Shown in pieces: positions 33,212 through 43,969 of a DNA stretch of 64,000 nt. Origin of the DNA: Spirochaetaceae bacterium (lineage in GTDB: Bacteria; Myxococcota_A; UBA9160; UBA4427); NCBI GenBank assembly GCA_020632655.1, contig JACKFD010000017.1, forward strand, positions 1 to 64,000, in the 5' to 3' direction. Position numbers and translations under genes: made by a program. Positions within the stretch are counted from its first letter, which is position 1, and every line of letters starts with the position of its first letter. The notes below the pieces were generated by a model that saw nothing but the letters and a program-made list of their open reading frames with translations, made no database searches and was not told where the DNA came from.

Positions 33212-34897
33212 TCAGGCCTGCAGGGCCGCGAGGTCCGCGAAGCGTTCCTCGTCCCCGGGACGGCCGCCCTCGGCATCGTTCCAGAGCCGCGCCTCCGCGG
33301 CCACGAGCAGCTCGCGCAGGCCGCGGCCCTCGAGCGCCGAGACCGGGATCGCGCCGTAGCGCCGGGCGAGCGGCTCGATCTCCGCCTCCGGCAGGCGGTC
33401 GACCTGATTGAAGACGAGCAGCTCGGGCTTGTCGTCGAAGCCGAGCTCGCCGAGCACGCCGTGCACGGCGGCGATGCGCCGATCGATGTCCGGGCTCGCC
33501 GCGTCCACGACGTGCAGCAGGAGCGATGCGTCGCGCAGCTCCTCGAGCGTCGCGTGGAAGGCGGCGACGAGGTCCTCGGGCAGATCGCGGATGAAGCCGA
33601 CCGTGTCCGTGATGATGACCTCGCGCTCGCGCGGGAAGCGGAGCCGGCGCGAGACCGGGTCGAGGGTCGCGAACATCTTGTCTTCGACGTGCACGTCGGC
33701 CTGGGTCAGCGCGCGGAGCAGCGTGCTCTTGCCCGCGTTCGTGTAGCCGACGATCGAGAGCACGGGCACGCCGCGGCGATCGCGCCTTCGTCGTCGCCCC
33801 TCGCGTTGCTGCGTCAGGCGCTTGGCCTCGCGCTCGAGGCGCGTGATGCGATCGCGCACGCGGCGGCGATCGGTCTCGAGCTTCGTCTCGCCGGGGCCGC
33901 GGCCGCCGATGCCGCCGGCGAGGCGGGAGAGCGAGAGGTCGGCGCGCTGGGCGAGACGCGGCAGGCGGTAGCGCAGCTGGGCGAGCTCGACCTGGAGCTT
34001 GCCGTCGGCGGTCGTGGCGCGTTGGGCGAAGATGTCGAGGATGAGCTGGGTGCGGTCGATGACGCGCAGCTCCATGCGCTCGGAGAGGTTGCGCGCCTGG
34101 GCGGGGGCGAGGTCCTGGTCGAAGATGACGAGGTCGATGTCGCTCTGGAAGGCGCGGATCACGAGATCCGAGAGCTTGCCGGCGCCGAGCACCGTGCGCG
34201 GATCGACCTTGGGTCGCGACTGGGTCACGACGTCGACGACCTCGACGCCCGCGGCACGGGCAAGCTCACGCAGCTCGGCGACGTGCATCTCGAGGGTCTC
34301 GCGATCGCGGCCCGCGGTGACCGAGACGAGGATCGCGCGCTCGCCGGCCGCGACGTCGCGGGTCGCCGTCGTGCGGGCGAGCTCGTTCTCGAGGTCGCGG
34401 ATCCAGACCGAGAACTCGAAGTCGATGTCGGCCGGGCGTCGCGGCGGCAGCTTCTCGATCGACCGACCATCGTCGTTCGCCGCGCAGAGCGAGGCCGCGT
34501 GGGCGAGGCCGGGCAGCCCGTCCTCCTGGACGGCGATCGAGACGACCGCGTCGAGGCGCAGCAGCGCGAGGTCCGTCTCGTCGTCCCGCGTGAGGCCTTC
34601 GTTCGCGAGGTGCGTATGGATCAGGCGCAGGCCGCGCAGGCGACCGCGGCCGGCACGCAGGCGGCCCCAGTCCGGGAGCTCGATGCCTGACGGCGTGCCG
34701 ACCATGACGTGCTGGACGACGCCTGCGCGATCGACGAGCACGCCGACCTGGCGGCGGACGTCGGCCGAGAGCGCGGTCAGCTCGCGGGCGAGCTCGTTCG
34801 TGACGAGGCGGTCGGCGAGCAGCCGCCTTTGACCGAGGCGCTCGAGGGCCTTGACCTGGCTGGCCTTGAGGCCGCTGGTATTGCCGTGGACCTGGAT
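33212..34897 (-). CDS. hflX: ribosome-associated GTPase HflX, apparent AUC start
   Basis: 561 aa if counted from ATC at 34895-34897. HflX N-terminal domain elements are clear (HGNTSGLKASQ, SVWIRDLENEL, KVDPRTVLGAGKLSDLV, GRGPGETKLETDRRRV). The GTPase domain has G1 GYTNAGKST, G3 DTVGFI and G4 NQVD. HflX splits stalled or heat-damaged ribosomes. The family homology begins almost exactly at the ATC. AGGAG sits six bases upstream, and I read every in-frame codon from there up to 35161 without finding ATG, GTG or TTG. A sequencing error at the start codon is the main alternative. It lies downstream of the oxygenase operon, divergent from nothing. Confidence 0.9.
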   Translation of the reverse strand: MQVHGNTSGLKASQVKALERLGQRRLLADRLVTNELARELTALSADVRRQVGVLVDRAGVVQHVMVGTPSGIELPDWGRLRAGRGRLRGLRLIHTHLANEGLTRDDETDLALLRLDAVVSIAVQEDGLPGLAHAASLCAANDDGRSIEKLPPRRPADIDFEFSVWIRDLENELARTTATRDVAAGERAILVSVTAGRDRETLEMHVAELRELARAAGVEVVDVVTQSRPKVDPRTVLGAGKLSDLVIRAFQSDIDLVIFDQDLAPAQARNLSERMELRVIDRTQLILDIFAQRATTADGKLQVELAQLRYRLPRLAQRADLSLSRLAGGIGGRGPGETKLETDRRRVRDRITRLEREAKRLTQQREGRRRRRDRRGVPVLSIVGYTNAGKSTLLRALTQADVHVEDKMFATLDPVSRRLRFPREREVIITDTVGFIRDLPEDLVAAFHATLEELRDASLLLHVVDAASPDIDRRIAAVHGVLGELGFDDKPELLVFNQVDRLPEAEIEPLARRYGAIPVSALEGRGLRELLVAAEARLWNDAEGGRPGDEERFADLAALQA

Positions 34898-35139
34898 GGG
34901 GGGCTCCTGGCGCGCGTCGTCCGGGAGGCCGGTTCGCGCGCGGCGGCTCCGACCGGCCGGGCTGCGACCTCGAGGCCGGTCGGCGCGGGGGGAGCGGGGT
35001 CTCCGGGCCCGCGCCGCGAGCGCGACGGGTCGGATGACGCGGAAGGGTAGGCGAGGCGACGAGGGCCGGACAGCGGCGGCCCATGCGGAGGGCGCGCGAT
35101 CGGATTGCCCCCGAGGAAAGATCCCGCGGGCCGCGCGAG

Positions 35140-36687
35140 TCAGCGAAGCCCGACCCGCTCCCCCAGCCGCCTCATCAGCCGGTCGAGGGGCCAGGCCTCG
35201 TCGACCACGCCGAAGAGGTAGCGGTCGGGTCGCACCACGACGGCGGGATGTGCCTCGAAGACCGTGTCCGCGCCCCCCTCGACCCGTTCGAGTCCGTCGA
35301 GATCGACAGCGCGACCGCCGAGCCGCTCGAGCACGCCGCGTGCGTGCGCGTCCATCTCGAGGTCCGCCCTCGTACGACCCACGACCGCGAAGCCCGACCC
35401 CAGCCGCTCGTCGAGAGGGAAGGGCTCGCCCCCCGCCTCGCGCAGGCGCGGCTGCAGCAGGATCGAGCCGACCGGTCGCCCTGCGGCGATCTGCTCCGTC
35501 ACGAGCACGCCGTCCCGCAGCGGTGGTGCCTGACGCCCCTGCCCGTAGCCCGCGCTGTGGTCCGCCGGATGCGGATCCGGCCGTCCGGCCTCGCGCGCCG
35601 CCAGGGTCTCCATCAGCTTGCCGATCGCGACCGCCCACTCGACCAGGTCGCGCGCGTGCGCGTCACGCTCTTCCGCGTACGATGCGAGCAGCGAGTCGTC
35701 GCAGACGCCGCCCAGCACGAGCGGGATCTTCCACCCCAGGTTCAGCGCGTCCCGCAAGCCGGCGTTCAGACCCTGTCCGAGGAAGGGCGGTGTCTGATGC
35801 GCTGCGTCCCCCGCGAGCAGGACGCGTCCCGACTGCCATCTCTTCGCCGTCGCCGCATGGAATTGATAGACCGCGGCGCGCCGGATCGTGTAGTGCTCGC
35901 GCGGCAGCCAGGGGTCGAGCAGCGCCTCGATGCGCGCCGGCTCGAGCATCGCCTCCCGCGTCTCGCCCGGCAGCAGCTGGAACTCCCAGCGTCGGTTCGG
36001 ATCCTTGACGCGTACGTAGGTCGTGAGTCGCGTGGGATCGCAGACCTGCATGAGGCCGACCTCGGGCAGGTCGGCGCCGGGGCGCTCGACGATGTCGACG
36101 ACGAGCCAGTCCTGGTCGTAGCCGAGGCTCTCCCAGCCGATGCCGAGTGCGCCGCGCAGGGTGCTCGAGGCGCCGTCGCAGCCGACGGCGAGGCGCGCGC
36201 GCACGGCGCTCGGGGTCCGCGTCGACGCGTCGATCGTCTCGAGCGTGACGCCCTCGTCGTCCTGGTCGAGCGAACGGACCTCTTGGCCGAGGCGCACGTC
36301 GATGCGCGGATCCCGCTCGACGTGTTCGCGGAGCAACGCTTCGAGCTCGGGCTGGTCGAAGTAGGCGACGTCGCGCCAGCCGTAGAGACCGACCTTCGGG
36401 ATCTCCGTGCCGAAGAGGCGCTCGCGCCTCGAGTTCGTGAACCAGACCTCGTCTCGCTCCCGCGGCGGCTGCAGGATCGCGTTCACCGTCTCGCCGAGTC
36501 CGATCCGCTGGAATCCGCGCATGGCCTCGCCGTCCAACGCGACGGCCCGCGGCAGCTCGACCGGCTCGCGGCTGCGCTCGAGCACGACGACGCGCAGACC
36601 CGCGTGCGCGAGCTGGAGCGCGAGCGCCGCGCCGACGGGGCCGTAGCCGACGATCGCGACGTCGGGATTCGTGGAGTCGGGCGACAT
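35140..36687 (-). CDS. FAD-dependent aromatic monooxygenase (MhpA-like)
   Basis: 515 aa class A flavoprotein hydroxylase. The FAD motif GYGPVG is at 14-19, the mid-protein CDGASS (DG motif) is in LAVGCDGASSTLR, and the GD motif is GDAAHQTPPFLGQGLNAGLRD (quoted in part as AHQTPPFLGQG). Length and C-terminal thioredoxin-like part match 3-(3-hydroxyphenyl)propionate hydroxylases, which use NADH and O2 to ortho-hydroxylate a phenol to a catechol. It is the last gene of the minus-strand operon FAH hydrolase, dioxygenase, hydroxylase. GGAG precedes the ATG. The exact phenol is unknown. Confidence 0.87.
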   Translation of the reverse strand: MSPDSTNPDVAIVGYGPVGAALALQLAHAGLRVVVLERSREPVELPRAVALDGEAMRGFQRIGLGETVNAILQPPRERDEVWFTNSRRERLFGTEIPKVGLYGWRDVAYFDQPELEALLREHVERDPRIDVRLGQEVRSLDQDDEGVTLETIDASTRTPSAVRARLAVGCDGASSTLRGALGIGWESLGYDQDWLVVDIVERPGADLPEVGLMQVCDPTRLTTYVRVKDPNRRWEFQLLPGETREAMLEPARIEALLDPWLPREHYTIRRAAVYQFHAATAKRWQSGRVLLAGDAAHQTPPFLGQGLNAGLRDALNLGWKIPLVLGGVCDDSLLASYAEERDAHARDLVEWAVAIGKLMETLAAREAGRPDPHPADHSAGYGQGRQAPPLRDGVLVTEQIAAGRPVGSILLQPRLREAGGEPFPLDERLGSGFAVVGRTRADLEMDAHARGVLERLGGRAVDLDGLERVEGGADTVFEAHPAVVVRPDRYLFGVVDEAWPLDRLMRRLGERVGLR

Positions 36688-36724
36688 GACGGATCTCCTG
36701 GGGCGCGATCGCGCCGGCGCGGGA

Positions 36725-37636
36725 TCAGGCGAAGCGGCCCCACTGCGTACCGAGGGCCGTCGCGACGTCGTGCAGACCCGTCGGATGGCTCGCGTCGAGC
36801 AGGTCGCCGTCCGTGAAGTGCTCGAGCACGTGGCCCCAGGGATCGCGCCAGTAGTCGAAGACCTGGCTGCCGAGGATGTGGCGGCCGACGCCGGCGTGAT
36901 GCTCGTAGCGGGAGGCGAGGGCGAGATGGTCGTGACCGGCCATGACCGAGTCGAAGTCCTCGACCTCGAAGGCGGCGTGGTCGAAGCCCGAGTCGCCGAG
37001 CCCGAGGCAGAGCAGCGTGTGGTGGTCGGTCGGCTCCGTGCCGCGGTCGCAGCGCATGAACGCGGTCACGACGTTCGACTCGCTGCCCATCCAGACCTCG
37101 TCGGATGACAGGAAGCCGAAGCGCGACTTGTACCAGGCCTCGCTTCGGCGGAAGTCGGTCACGCGCAGCACGGCATGACCCAGGCGCTTCACGCAGGCCG
37201 GGCCGCGGGGCACGCGTTGGAGCGTTCGCAGGCGGGGATGTCGGCTGCCCGTGTTGAGCGGGCCGGCGGCGCGGACGGGCAGGGCGGGAACGGCTTCGCG
37301 ACCGTGCACGACTTCGATCGCGTGGCCATCGGGATCCGTGAAGCGCACGCGCCGCCCGCCGCCAGGCGCATCGATCGGCTCGACGTCCGAGGCGCCCGGC
37401 AGCTCGGCGGCGCTCGCGAGGTCGTCTGCCGAAGCGGCTTCGAGGGCGAGCCCCCGGAAGCCCGGCTCGCCGCGCTCGGTCACGTGGACGTAAGGCACGG
37501 GATCCGTGCCGCGCATGAAGAGCCGATCGCCGTCGCGGCCGTGCACGACGAGGCCGAAGTCGACGAGGAAACGCTCCATCGCGTCGAGATCCGGCGCGCC
37601 GAAGCGGACGAAGGCGATGTCGCGGACCTTGATCAT
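36725..37636 (-). CDS. extradiol ring-cleavage dioxygenase, VOC superfamily
   Basis: 303 aa with two vicinal-oxygen-chelate domains (about 1-130 and 140-300). Candidate iron ligands lie in the C-terminal domain: His in KRLGHAVLRV, His in GFDHAAFEV and Glu in HVLEHFTDG, the order expected of type I extradiol dioxygenases. It would open a catechol next to its hydroxyls. Its ATG overlaps the stop of the FAH gene (ATGA), so translation is coupled, and the hydroxylase that would make its substrate follows after 37 bp. The substrate is not determinable. Confidence 0.87.
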   Translation of the reverse strand: MIKVRDIAFVRFGAPDLDAMERFLVDFGLVVHGRDGDRLFMRGTDPVPYVHVTERGEPGFRGLALEAASADDLASAAELPGASDVEPIDAPGGGRRVRFTDPDGHAIEVVHGREAVPALPVRAAGPLNTGSRHPRLRTLQRVPRGPACVKRLGHAVLRVTDFRRSEAWYKSRFGFLSSDEVWMGSESNVVTAFMRCDRGTEPTDHHTLLCLGLGDSGFDHAAFEVEDFDSVMAGHDHLALASRYEHHAGVGRHILGSQVFDYWRDPWGHVLEHFTDGDLLDASHPTGLHDVATALGTQWGRFA

Positions 37637-38523
37637 CGATCGCCCTCCGCCGGCACGATCCACGGCTCTTCGGGCTCGTCGATCACGGCATTCTCGATCG
37701 CGCCGATGCCCTCGATCTCGACGCGCACGACGTCCCCGGCGACGAGGAGCAGCGGCGGCTTGCGCACGATGCCCACGCCGGCGGGCGTACCGGTCGCGAC
37801 GATGTCGCCGGGCTCGAGCGTGAAGGCGGTCGAGAGATGCTCGACGAGGGCGAAGCAGTCGAAGATCAGCTCCTTCGTATTCGACTCCTGCCGCAGCTCG
37901 CCATTCACCCAGGTGCGCAAGGCCAGGCCGTGCGGGTCGCCGAGCTCGTCGGGCGTCACGATCCAGGGCCCGATCGGCCCGTGCGTGTCGAAGCTCTTGC
38001 CCATCGTCATCGTCGGCGTGCGCAGCTGCCAGTCCCGCACGGTCACGTCGTCGACGACCAGGTAGCCCGCGATCACCTTCTCCGCGTCCGCACGGGAGAC
38101 GTGCCGACAGCGCGTCCCGATCACGAAGCCGAGCTCGCCCTCGTAGTCGAGGACGTGGGACGCGCGCGGAACGTGCACGGAATCGAAGGGGCCGACGACG
38201 CAGGTCGACTGCTTGTTGAAGATCGTCGGGTGGGGCGGGGGCTGCATGCCCGACTCGGCGACGTGGTCGGCGTAGTTGAGGCCGACGGCCAGGAATTTCG
38301 GCGGGCGGGCGATCGGCGCCTCGAGGCGGACGGCGTCGAGGGCGAGGCGCGGGCTGTCGGGCGCCGCCTCCTGCGCGCGCTGCATCGCCCGGGGTCCCGC
38401 TTCGAGGAAGGCGCGCATCTCGCGCGGGAGGTCCGGGCAGGCGGCCGTCAGGTCGAGGACCTCGCCGCCCTCGACGGCGCCGATGCGGCGGCGGCCGCCT
38501 TCCGTGAACGAAGCGAGTCTCAT
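37633..38523 (-). CDS. fumarylacetoacetate hydrolase family protein
   Basis: 296 aa. The C-terminal FAH domain (about 70-290) has LNYADHVAESG, the metal-ligand strand DYEGELGFVIG, VVDDVTVRDWQ and the GDIVATGTPAGVG turn. FAH-family members act as hydrolases, hydratases or decarboxylases on ring-cleavage products. In this operon it likely processes the product of the dioxygenase. It is the promoter-proximal gene; AGGAG precedes the ATG. It is divergent from the TetR gene, with a palindromic operator between. Confidence 0.87.
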   Translation of the reverse strand: MRLASFTEGGRRRIGAVEGGEVLDLTAACPDLPREMRAFLEAGPRAMQRAQEAAPDSPRLALDAVRLEAPIARPPKFLAVGLNYADHVAESGMQPPPHPTIFNKQSTCVVGPFDSVHVPRASHVLDYEGELGFVIGTRCRHVSRADAEKVIAGYLVVDDVTVRDWQLRTPTMTMGKSFDTHGPIGPWIVTPDELGDPHGLALRTWVNGELRQESNTKELIFDCFALVEHLSTAFTLEPGDIVATGTPAGVGIVRKPPLLLVAGDVVRVEIEGIGAIENAVIDEPEEPWIVPAEGDR

Positions 38524-38589
38524 GGCAATCTCCTGCGGCGCTCGGGAGCGGGGTGGCTCGCGGCCCGGCTTCGAGTCGCGATCGGTCCG

Positions 38590-38622
38590 GACTATACAGA
38601 CGTATAAATCAATTGTACAGTC
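38590..38622. promoter_or_regulatory. AT-rich palindromic operator between FAH and TetR genes
   Basis: TATAC-AGAC-GTATA (38593-38606) is a perfect inverted repeat. An outer pair GACTATAC/GTACAGTC (38590-38597 and 38615-38622) matches with one mismatch. The segment is strikingly A/T-rich for this genome and lies in the divergent promoter region, as expected for a TetR operator. Confidence 0.6.
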
Positions 38623-38644
38623 GGACAAGACGAGGGGGGATGCG

Positions 38645-39280
38645 ATGGCGGCGGTGGCGCAGCGGAGTCGGGCGGAGGAGGTCGGGACGCGGGATCGGAT
38701 CGTGGCGGCGGCGCTCGAGGTCTTTGCCCAGAAGGGCTTCGCGGCCGCCTCGACCCGGGAGATCGCGTCGCGGGTCGGCGTGAACCACGGGCTGATCCCC
38801 TACTACTTCCGGACCAAGGAGCGTCTCTGGCAGGCCGCCGTCGACCTCGCCTTCGCGGATCTCGCGGCCGAGCTCGAGGCCGTCCTCGCCGAGGGAGCCG
38901 GCGAGGGCGAGCGGGCCCGCGCGGGGCGGCTGGTCCGGGGCTACGTGCGCTTCGTCGCCCGACGGCCCGCCTTCGTGCACCTCATGCACGACGAAGGCCG
39001 GCGGCGGGGACCCCGGCTGCGCTGGATCGTCGATCGGCACGTGCGGCCCCTCTTCGAGCGGATCAGCGAGCTGCTCGAGGCGGTCCGTGCATCGGGCACG
39101 ATCGGGGTGGAGACGGCGCCGGTCCACTTCTTCTACGCGCTGGTCGGGGCGGCGGGGCTGATCTTCCACCAGGCGGAGGAGTGTCGGCGGCTGACGGGGG
39201 TCGACCCCTTCGACGCCGAGGTCGTCGAGGCCCACGCGCGGCTCGTCGAGGCTCTGCTGCTCGGGCCGGAGCCGGGCTGA
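38645..39280 (+). CDS. TetR/AcrR family transcriptional regulator
   Basis: 211 aa. The N-terminal helix-turn-helix (about 15-65) reads TRDRIVAAALEVFAQKGF, STREIASRVGVNHGLIPYYF and RTKERLW, the standard TetR pattern. The helical ligand-binding domain follows, with a VHLMHDEGRRRGPRLRWI segment typical of the TetR_C groups near aromatic or fatty-acid catabolism genes. GAGGGGGG precedes the ATG. It probably represses the divergent ring-cleavage operon, with release by a phenolic or ring-fission product; both target and ligand are inference. Confidence 0.88.
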   Translation: MAAVAQRSRAEEVGTRDRIVAAALEVFAQKGFAAASTREIASRVGVNHGLIPYYFRTKERLWQAAVDLAFADLAAELEAVLAEGAGEGERARAGRLVRGYVRFVARRPAFVHLMHDEGRRRGPRLRWIVDRHVRPLFERISELLEAVRASGTIGVETAPVHFFYALVGAAGLIFHQAEECRRLTGVDPFDAEVVEAHARLVEALLLGPEPG

Positions 39281-39572
39281 CGGCCGCCGCGCGGCGGACG
39301 CCCCGCAGGAATCTGCGCGGGCCCGACCGCGCCGACGATGGCGCAGGGGCCGGCGGCGCCCGGGCGCAATACCCTCCCCGCCTTCAGGCTCGCGCGCGTC
39401 GCTGCCGGTGCGCTGCCGGTCCCGAGCGGGCGGCGGGTCCGGTCTCGACGAAGGCCCACGTCCGGGGCCGGCGCTGCCGATAGGCGCCCTCGGATTCCAC
39501 GTTCCCTTTCGGATCCGTGGGTCACTCACGGGGGCAGGCCCTTGTTCGGACCCGCCCGAAGGAGCTTCCGCA
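39281..39572. other. intergenic, GC-rich
   Basis: 292 bp between the TetR gene and glmU. It contains several short GC hairpins, e.g. CCCGCAGGAATCTGCGCGGG at about 39302-39321, but no T-run terminator or recognised regulatory RNA. Confidence 0.35.
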
Positions 39573-41150
39573 TTGAGCGATTTCGCCGTGATCGTGCTGG
39601 CCGCGGGCCAGGGCACGCGCATGAAGTCCCGGCGCGCGAAGGTGCTGCACGAGCTGTGCGGCCAGCCGATGCTCGCCCACGTGCTCCGGGCGGCCCGCCG
39701 CCTCGACCCCGCGCGACTGCTCGTCGTCGTCGGACGGGACGCGGATGCCGTTCGCACCCGCTTCGCGGGCGAGGCGGAGTTCGTCCTCCAGGCGGAGCAG
39801 CGCGGCACGGGCCACGCCGTGCAGGTGGCCGAGCCGTCCCTGGGCGACGGCTTTTCGGGCGACGTGCTCGTCCTCTACGGCGACACACCGCTCCTGCGCC
39901 CCGAGACCCTCGAACACATGCGCGCCGTCAAGCGCGAGCGCCGTGCCGACCTCGTCGTGCTCACGGCGGAGACCCGCAACATCCCCGGGATCATCGTGCG
40001 CGACGCCGAAGGCCGCGTCGCCCGCATCGTCGAGAGCCAGGACGCGACGCCCGAAGAGCTCGCGATCGAGGAGCGCAACACGGGCGTCTATCTCTTCGAC
40101 GCCGGGCTGCTGCGCGACGGCCTCGCGGCGCTCCGGCCGAACAACGCCCAGGGCGAGCTCTACCTGACCGACGTGATCGGCTGGGCCGTCGCGAAGGGCC
40201 TGCGCGTCGAGGGGACGTCGATCGAAGACGTCGACGAGTGCATGGGCATCAACACGCGCGCCCAGCTGGCGGACGCGGCGGCCTGCCTGCGGCGGCGGAT
40301 CGCGCGCGGCCTGATGGACGAGGGTGTCTCCTTCGTCGATCCCGACTCGGTCTACATCGACGTCGACGTCCGGATCGGCCGCGACAGCCTGATCGAGCCC
40401 GGCGTCGTCATCACGGGCGACTCGGTCCTCGGCGAGAACGTGCACGTCAAGGCCGGCTGTGTGATCGAGGAGAGCCGCCTCGACGACGACGTGACGATCG
40501 GCCCCTCGGCCCATCTGCGGCCGCACAGCCATCTGATGCGCGGGGTCAAGGTCGGCAACTACGTCGAGGTCAAGAACTCGACCCTCGGCCCCGGCTCGAA
40601 GGCCGCCCACCTGGGCTACATCGGCGACGCCGACGTCGGTGCCGACGTCAACTTCAGCTGCGGTGCGATCGTCGTGAACTACGACGGGTACGAGAAGCAT
40701 CGCAGCACGATCGGCGACCACGCCTTCATCGGCTGCAACGCGAACCTCGTCTCCCCCGTCCGCGTCGCGGACCACGGCTTCGTCGCCGCCGGCTCGACGA
40801 TCACGAAGGACGTACCCGAGGACGCCCTCGCCGTCGCCCGCGACCGCCAGCGCAACATCGAGGGCTGGGTCGCGCGCAGGGAGGGCCGCGCCCCCGCGCG
40901 AACCTCCGCCGAGGCAGCGGGTTCCGTCGCGGAGCGTCCGACGAAGAACAAGGCGAAGGCGACGAAGTCGTCGAGCCGAAAGACGAAGTCTCCGGCCCGT
41001 GCGAAGAAGAAGGCGGCGACGAGCCGGAAGCAGTCGCCCGCGCCCGCCAAGAAGTCCGGCGCGAAGAAGAAGTCGGCCGCGAAGAAGCGGGCCACGGGTC
41101 GCAAGGCCGTCGCAAAGAAGTCGAAGAAGAAGTCGTCCGCAAGACGATGA
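39573..41150 (+). CDS. glmU: bifunctional GlmU with lysine-rich C-terminal tail
   Basis: 525 aa from TTG at 39573, supported by GAAGGAG eight bases upstream; there is no ATG before the catalytic motif. The uridyltransferase domain has LAAGQGTRMKS at about 8-18 and QRGTGHAV, and the left-handed beta-helix acetyltransferase domain follows (NYVEVKNSTLG, GSKAAHLGYIGDADVG, NFSCGAIVVNYDG). It makes UDP-GlcNAc. The family usually ends near 455-460. Here residues about 436-525 form an extra tail: the last 70 residues hold about 23 Lys and 7 Arg and no acidic residue, in KKSGAKKKSAAKK-type repeats like bacterial histone-H1-like proteins. glmS follows after 42 bp. Confidence 0.93.
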   Translation: MSDFAVIVLAAGQGTRMKSRRAKVLHELCGQPMLAHVLRAARRLDPARLLVVVGRDADAVRTRFAGEAEFVLQAEQRGTGHAVQVAEPSLGDGFSGDVLVLYGDTPLLRPETLEHMRAVKRERRADLVVLTAETRNIPGIIVRDAEGRVARIVESQDATPEELAIEERNTGVYLFDAGLLRDGLAALRPNNAQGELYLTDVIGWAVAKGLRVEGTSIEDVDECMGINTRAQLADAAACLRRRIARGLMDEGVSFVDPDSVYIDVDVRIGRDSLIEPGVVITGDSVLGENVHVKAGCVIEESRLDDDVTIGPSAHLRPHSHLMRGVKVGNYVEVKNSTLGPGSKAAHLGYIGDADVGADVNFSCGAIVVNYDGYEKHRSTIGDHAFIGCNANLVSPVRVADHGFVAAGSTITKDVPEDALAVARDRQRNIEGWVARREGRAPARTSAEAAGSVAERPTKNKAKATKSSSRKTKSPARAKKKAATSRKQSPAPAKKSGAKKKSAAKKRATGRKAVAKKSKKKSSARR

Positions 41151-41192
41151 AGCGCGCCCGCCAGTCGGGCGCGTCGGATCGGGAGCAGCACC

Positions 41193-43028
<1,836 letters not shown>

Positions 43029-43077
43029 GCCGCATCGCGGTCGACGGTCGCGCTTCGAGCCGGGCGGGTCGCACGAG

Positions 43078-43938
43078 TCAGTCGAGTCGATCGAGCCGAT
43101 CGCCCACGCGGATCCGGCCCGGCGTCTCGATCGTCGCGTAGACGCCGAGGTTGCCGTCGGTCTCCCGGACGAGCGCCCGCATGACGCGGGGATCCTTCGG
43201 CAGGTCCGCGAAGCCGTGGGTCGTCATCACGCATCGCGCACAGGTCGATTGGATCGCGAGCACGGCCTCTCCGATGCGGATCCTCCGGCCGATCCAGGCC
43301 TGCTCGGGCCAGTCCGACCCGGGATGGGCGTCGGATGCGTCCGTCTCGACGAGCAGGCTCGGTCGGAAGCGGCGCGCGTCGATCCGGCTTCCGGTCGCGG
43401 CGGCGGCGAGGGAGTCGAGGGAGCGCTGGGTCAGCAGCAGGAGCGGGGAGGCGTCGAAGAAGGGGCCGCCGCGAGCCTGGAACTCGGCGAGCGCCGGCGG
43501 GGGCGTCGAGAAATCCGGCAGCGGCTCGTCCTCCGCGCGACCCATCAGCGTGCGCATCTCGTCCGCGAGCTCGAGGCCGTCCGTCGGCCGGGCCTGCCGG
43601 GCGGCGGGCACGACGGGCCAGAGCGTGACCTCGCGCCCGACGACGCGGGCGACGCGACGCGCAGCGTCGGGATCATCGGCCGCGAACCGATCGCCGTCCG
43701 GCAGCTCGATCGTCGGGACGCGCCCGGCCCCGAAGCCCGAGGGCCAGCTCGCACGGCAGCCCATCAACGCCGCCGATCGCTTCCCGACGAAGAAGTCGCC
43801 GCGCTGCTCGTCGCGCACCCCCCAGGCCCGATCGCCGGGAATGCCGTTCGCGCCGAGCGACGTCTCGGCGAGCATCTCGCCGAGCATGCTCTTCACCGGG
43901 TAGCGATGGATGCCCGCGAGCCGGCCGATCTCGGTCAC
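43078..43938 (-). CDS. MOSC domain protein
   Basis: 286 aa from GTG at 43938, preceded by AGGAG. An N-terminal MOSC beta-barrel-like domain (IHRYPVKSMLGE) and a C-terminal MOSC domain with a conserved cysteine (STCARCVMTT) match the YcbX/mARC type of molybdenum-cofactor-binding proteins, which reduce N-hydroxylated compounds. It lies 31 bp downstream of the RidA gene and probably shares its transcript. No 2Fe-2S ferredoxin domain is fused, unlike E. coli YcbX. Confidence 0.85.
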   Translation of the reverse strand: MTEIGRLAGIHRYPVKSMLGEMLAETSLGANGIPGDRAWGVRDEQRGDFFVGKRSAALMGCRASWPSGFGAGRVPTIELPDGDRFAADDPDAARRVARVVGREVTLWPVVPAARQARPTDGLELADEMRTLMGRAEDEPLPDFSTPPPALAEFQARGGPFFDASPLLLLTQRSLDSLAAAATGSRIDARRFRPSLLVETDASDAHPGSDWPEQAWIGRRIRIGEAVLAIQSTCARCVMTTHGFADLPKDPRVMRALVRETDGNLGVYATIETPGRIRVGDRLDRLD

Positions 43939-43969
43939 GTGTGCTCCTGCGAGGGTGCTACGTCTGGCC

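Noticed and set aside
33212..35638. hflX beginning at the ATG near 35638 (808 codons)
   Set aside because: The extra 250 residues are Arg/Gly-rich shadow of the monooxygenase gene and would overlap it in antisense-free but frame-shifted fashion; family homology starts at 34897.
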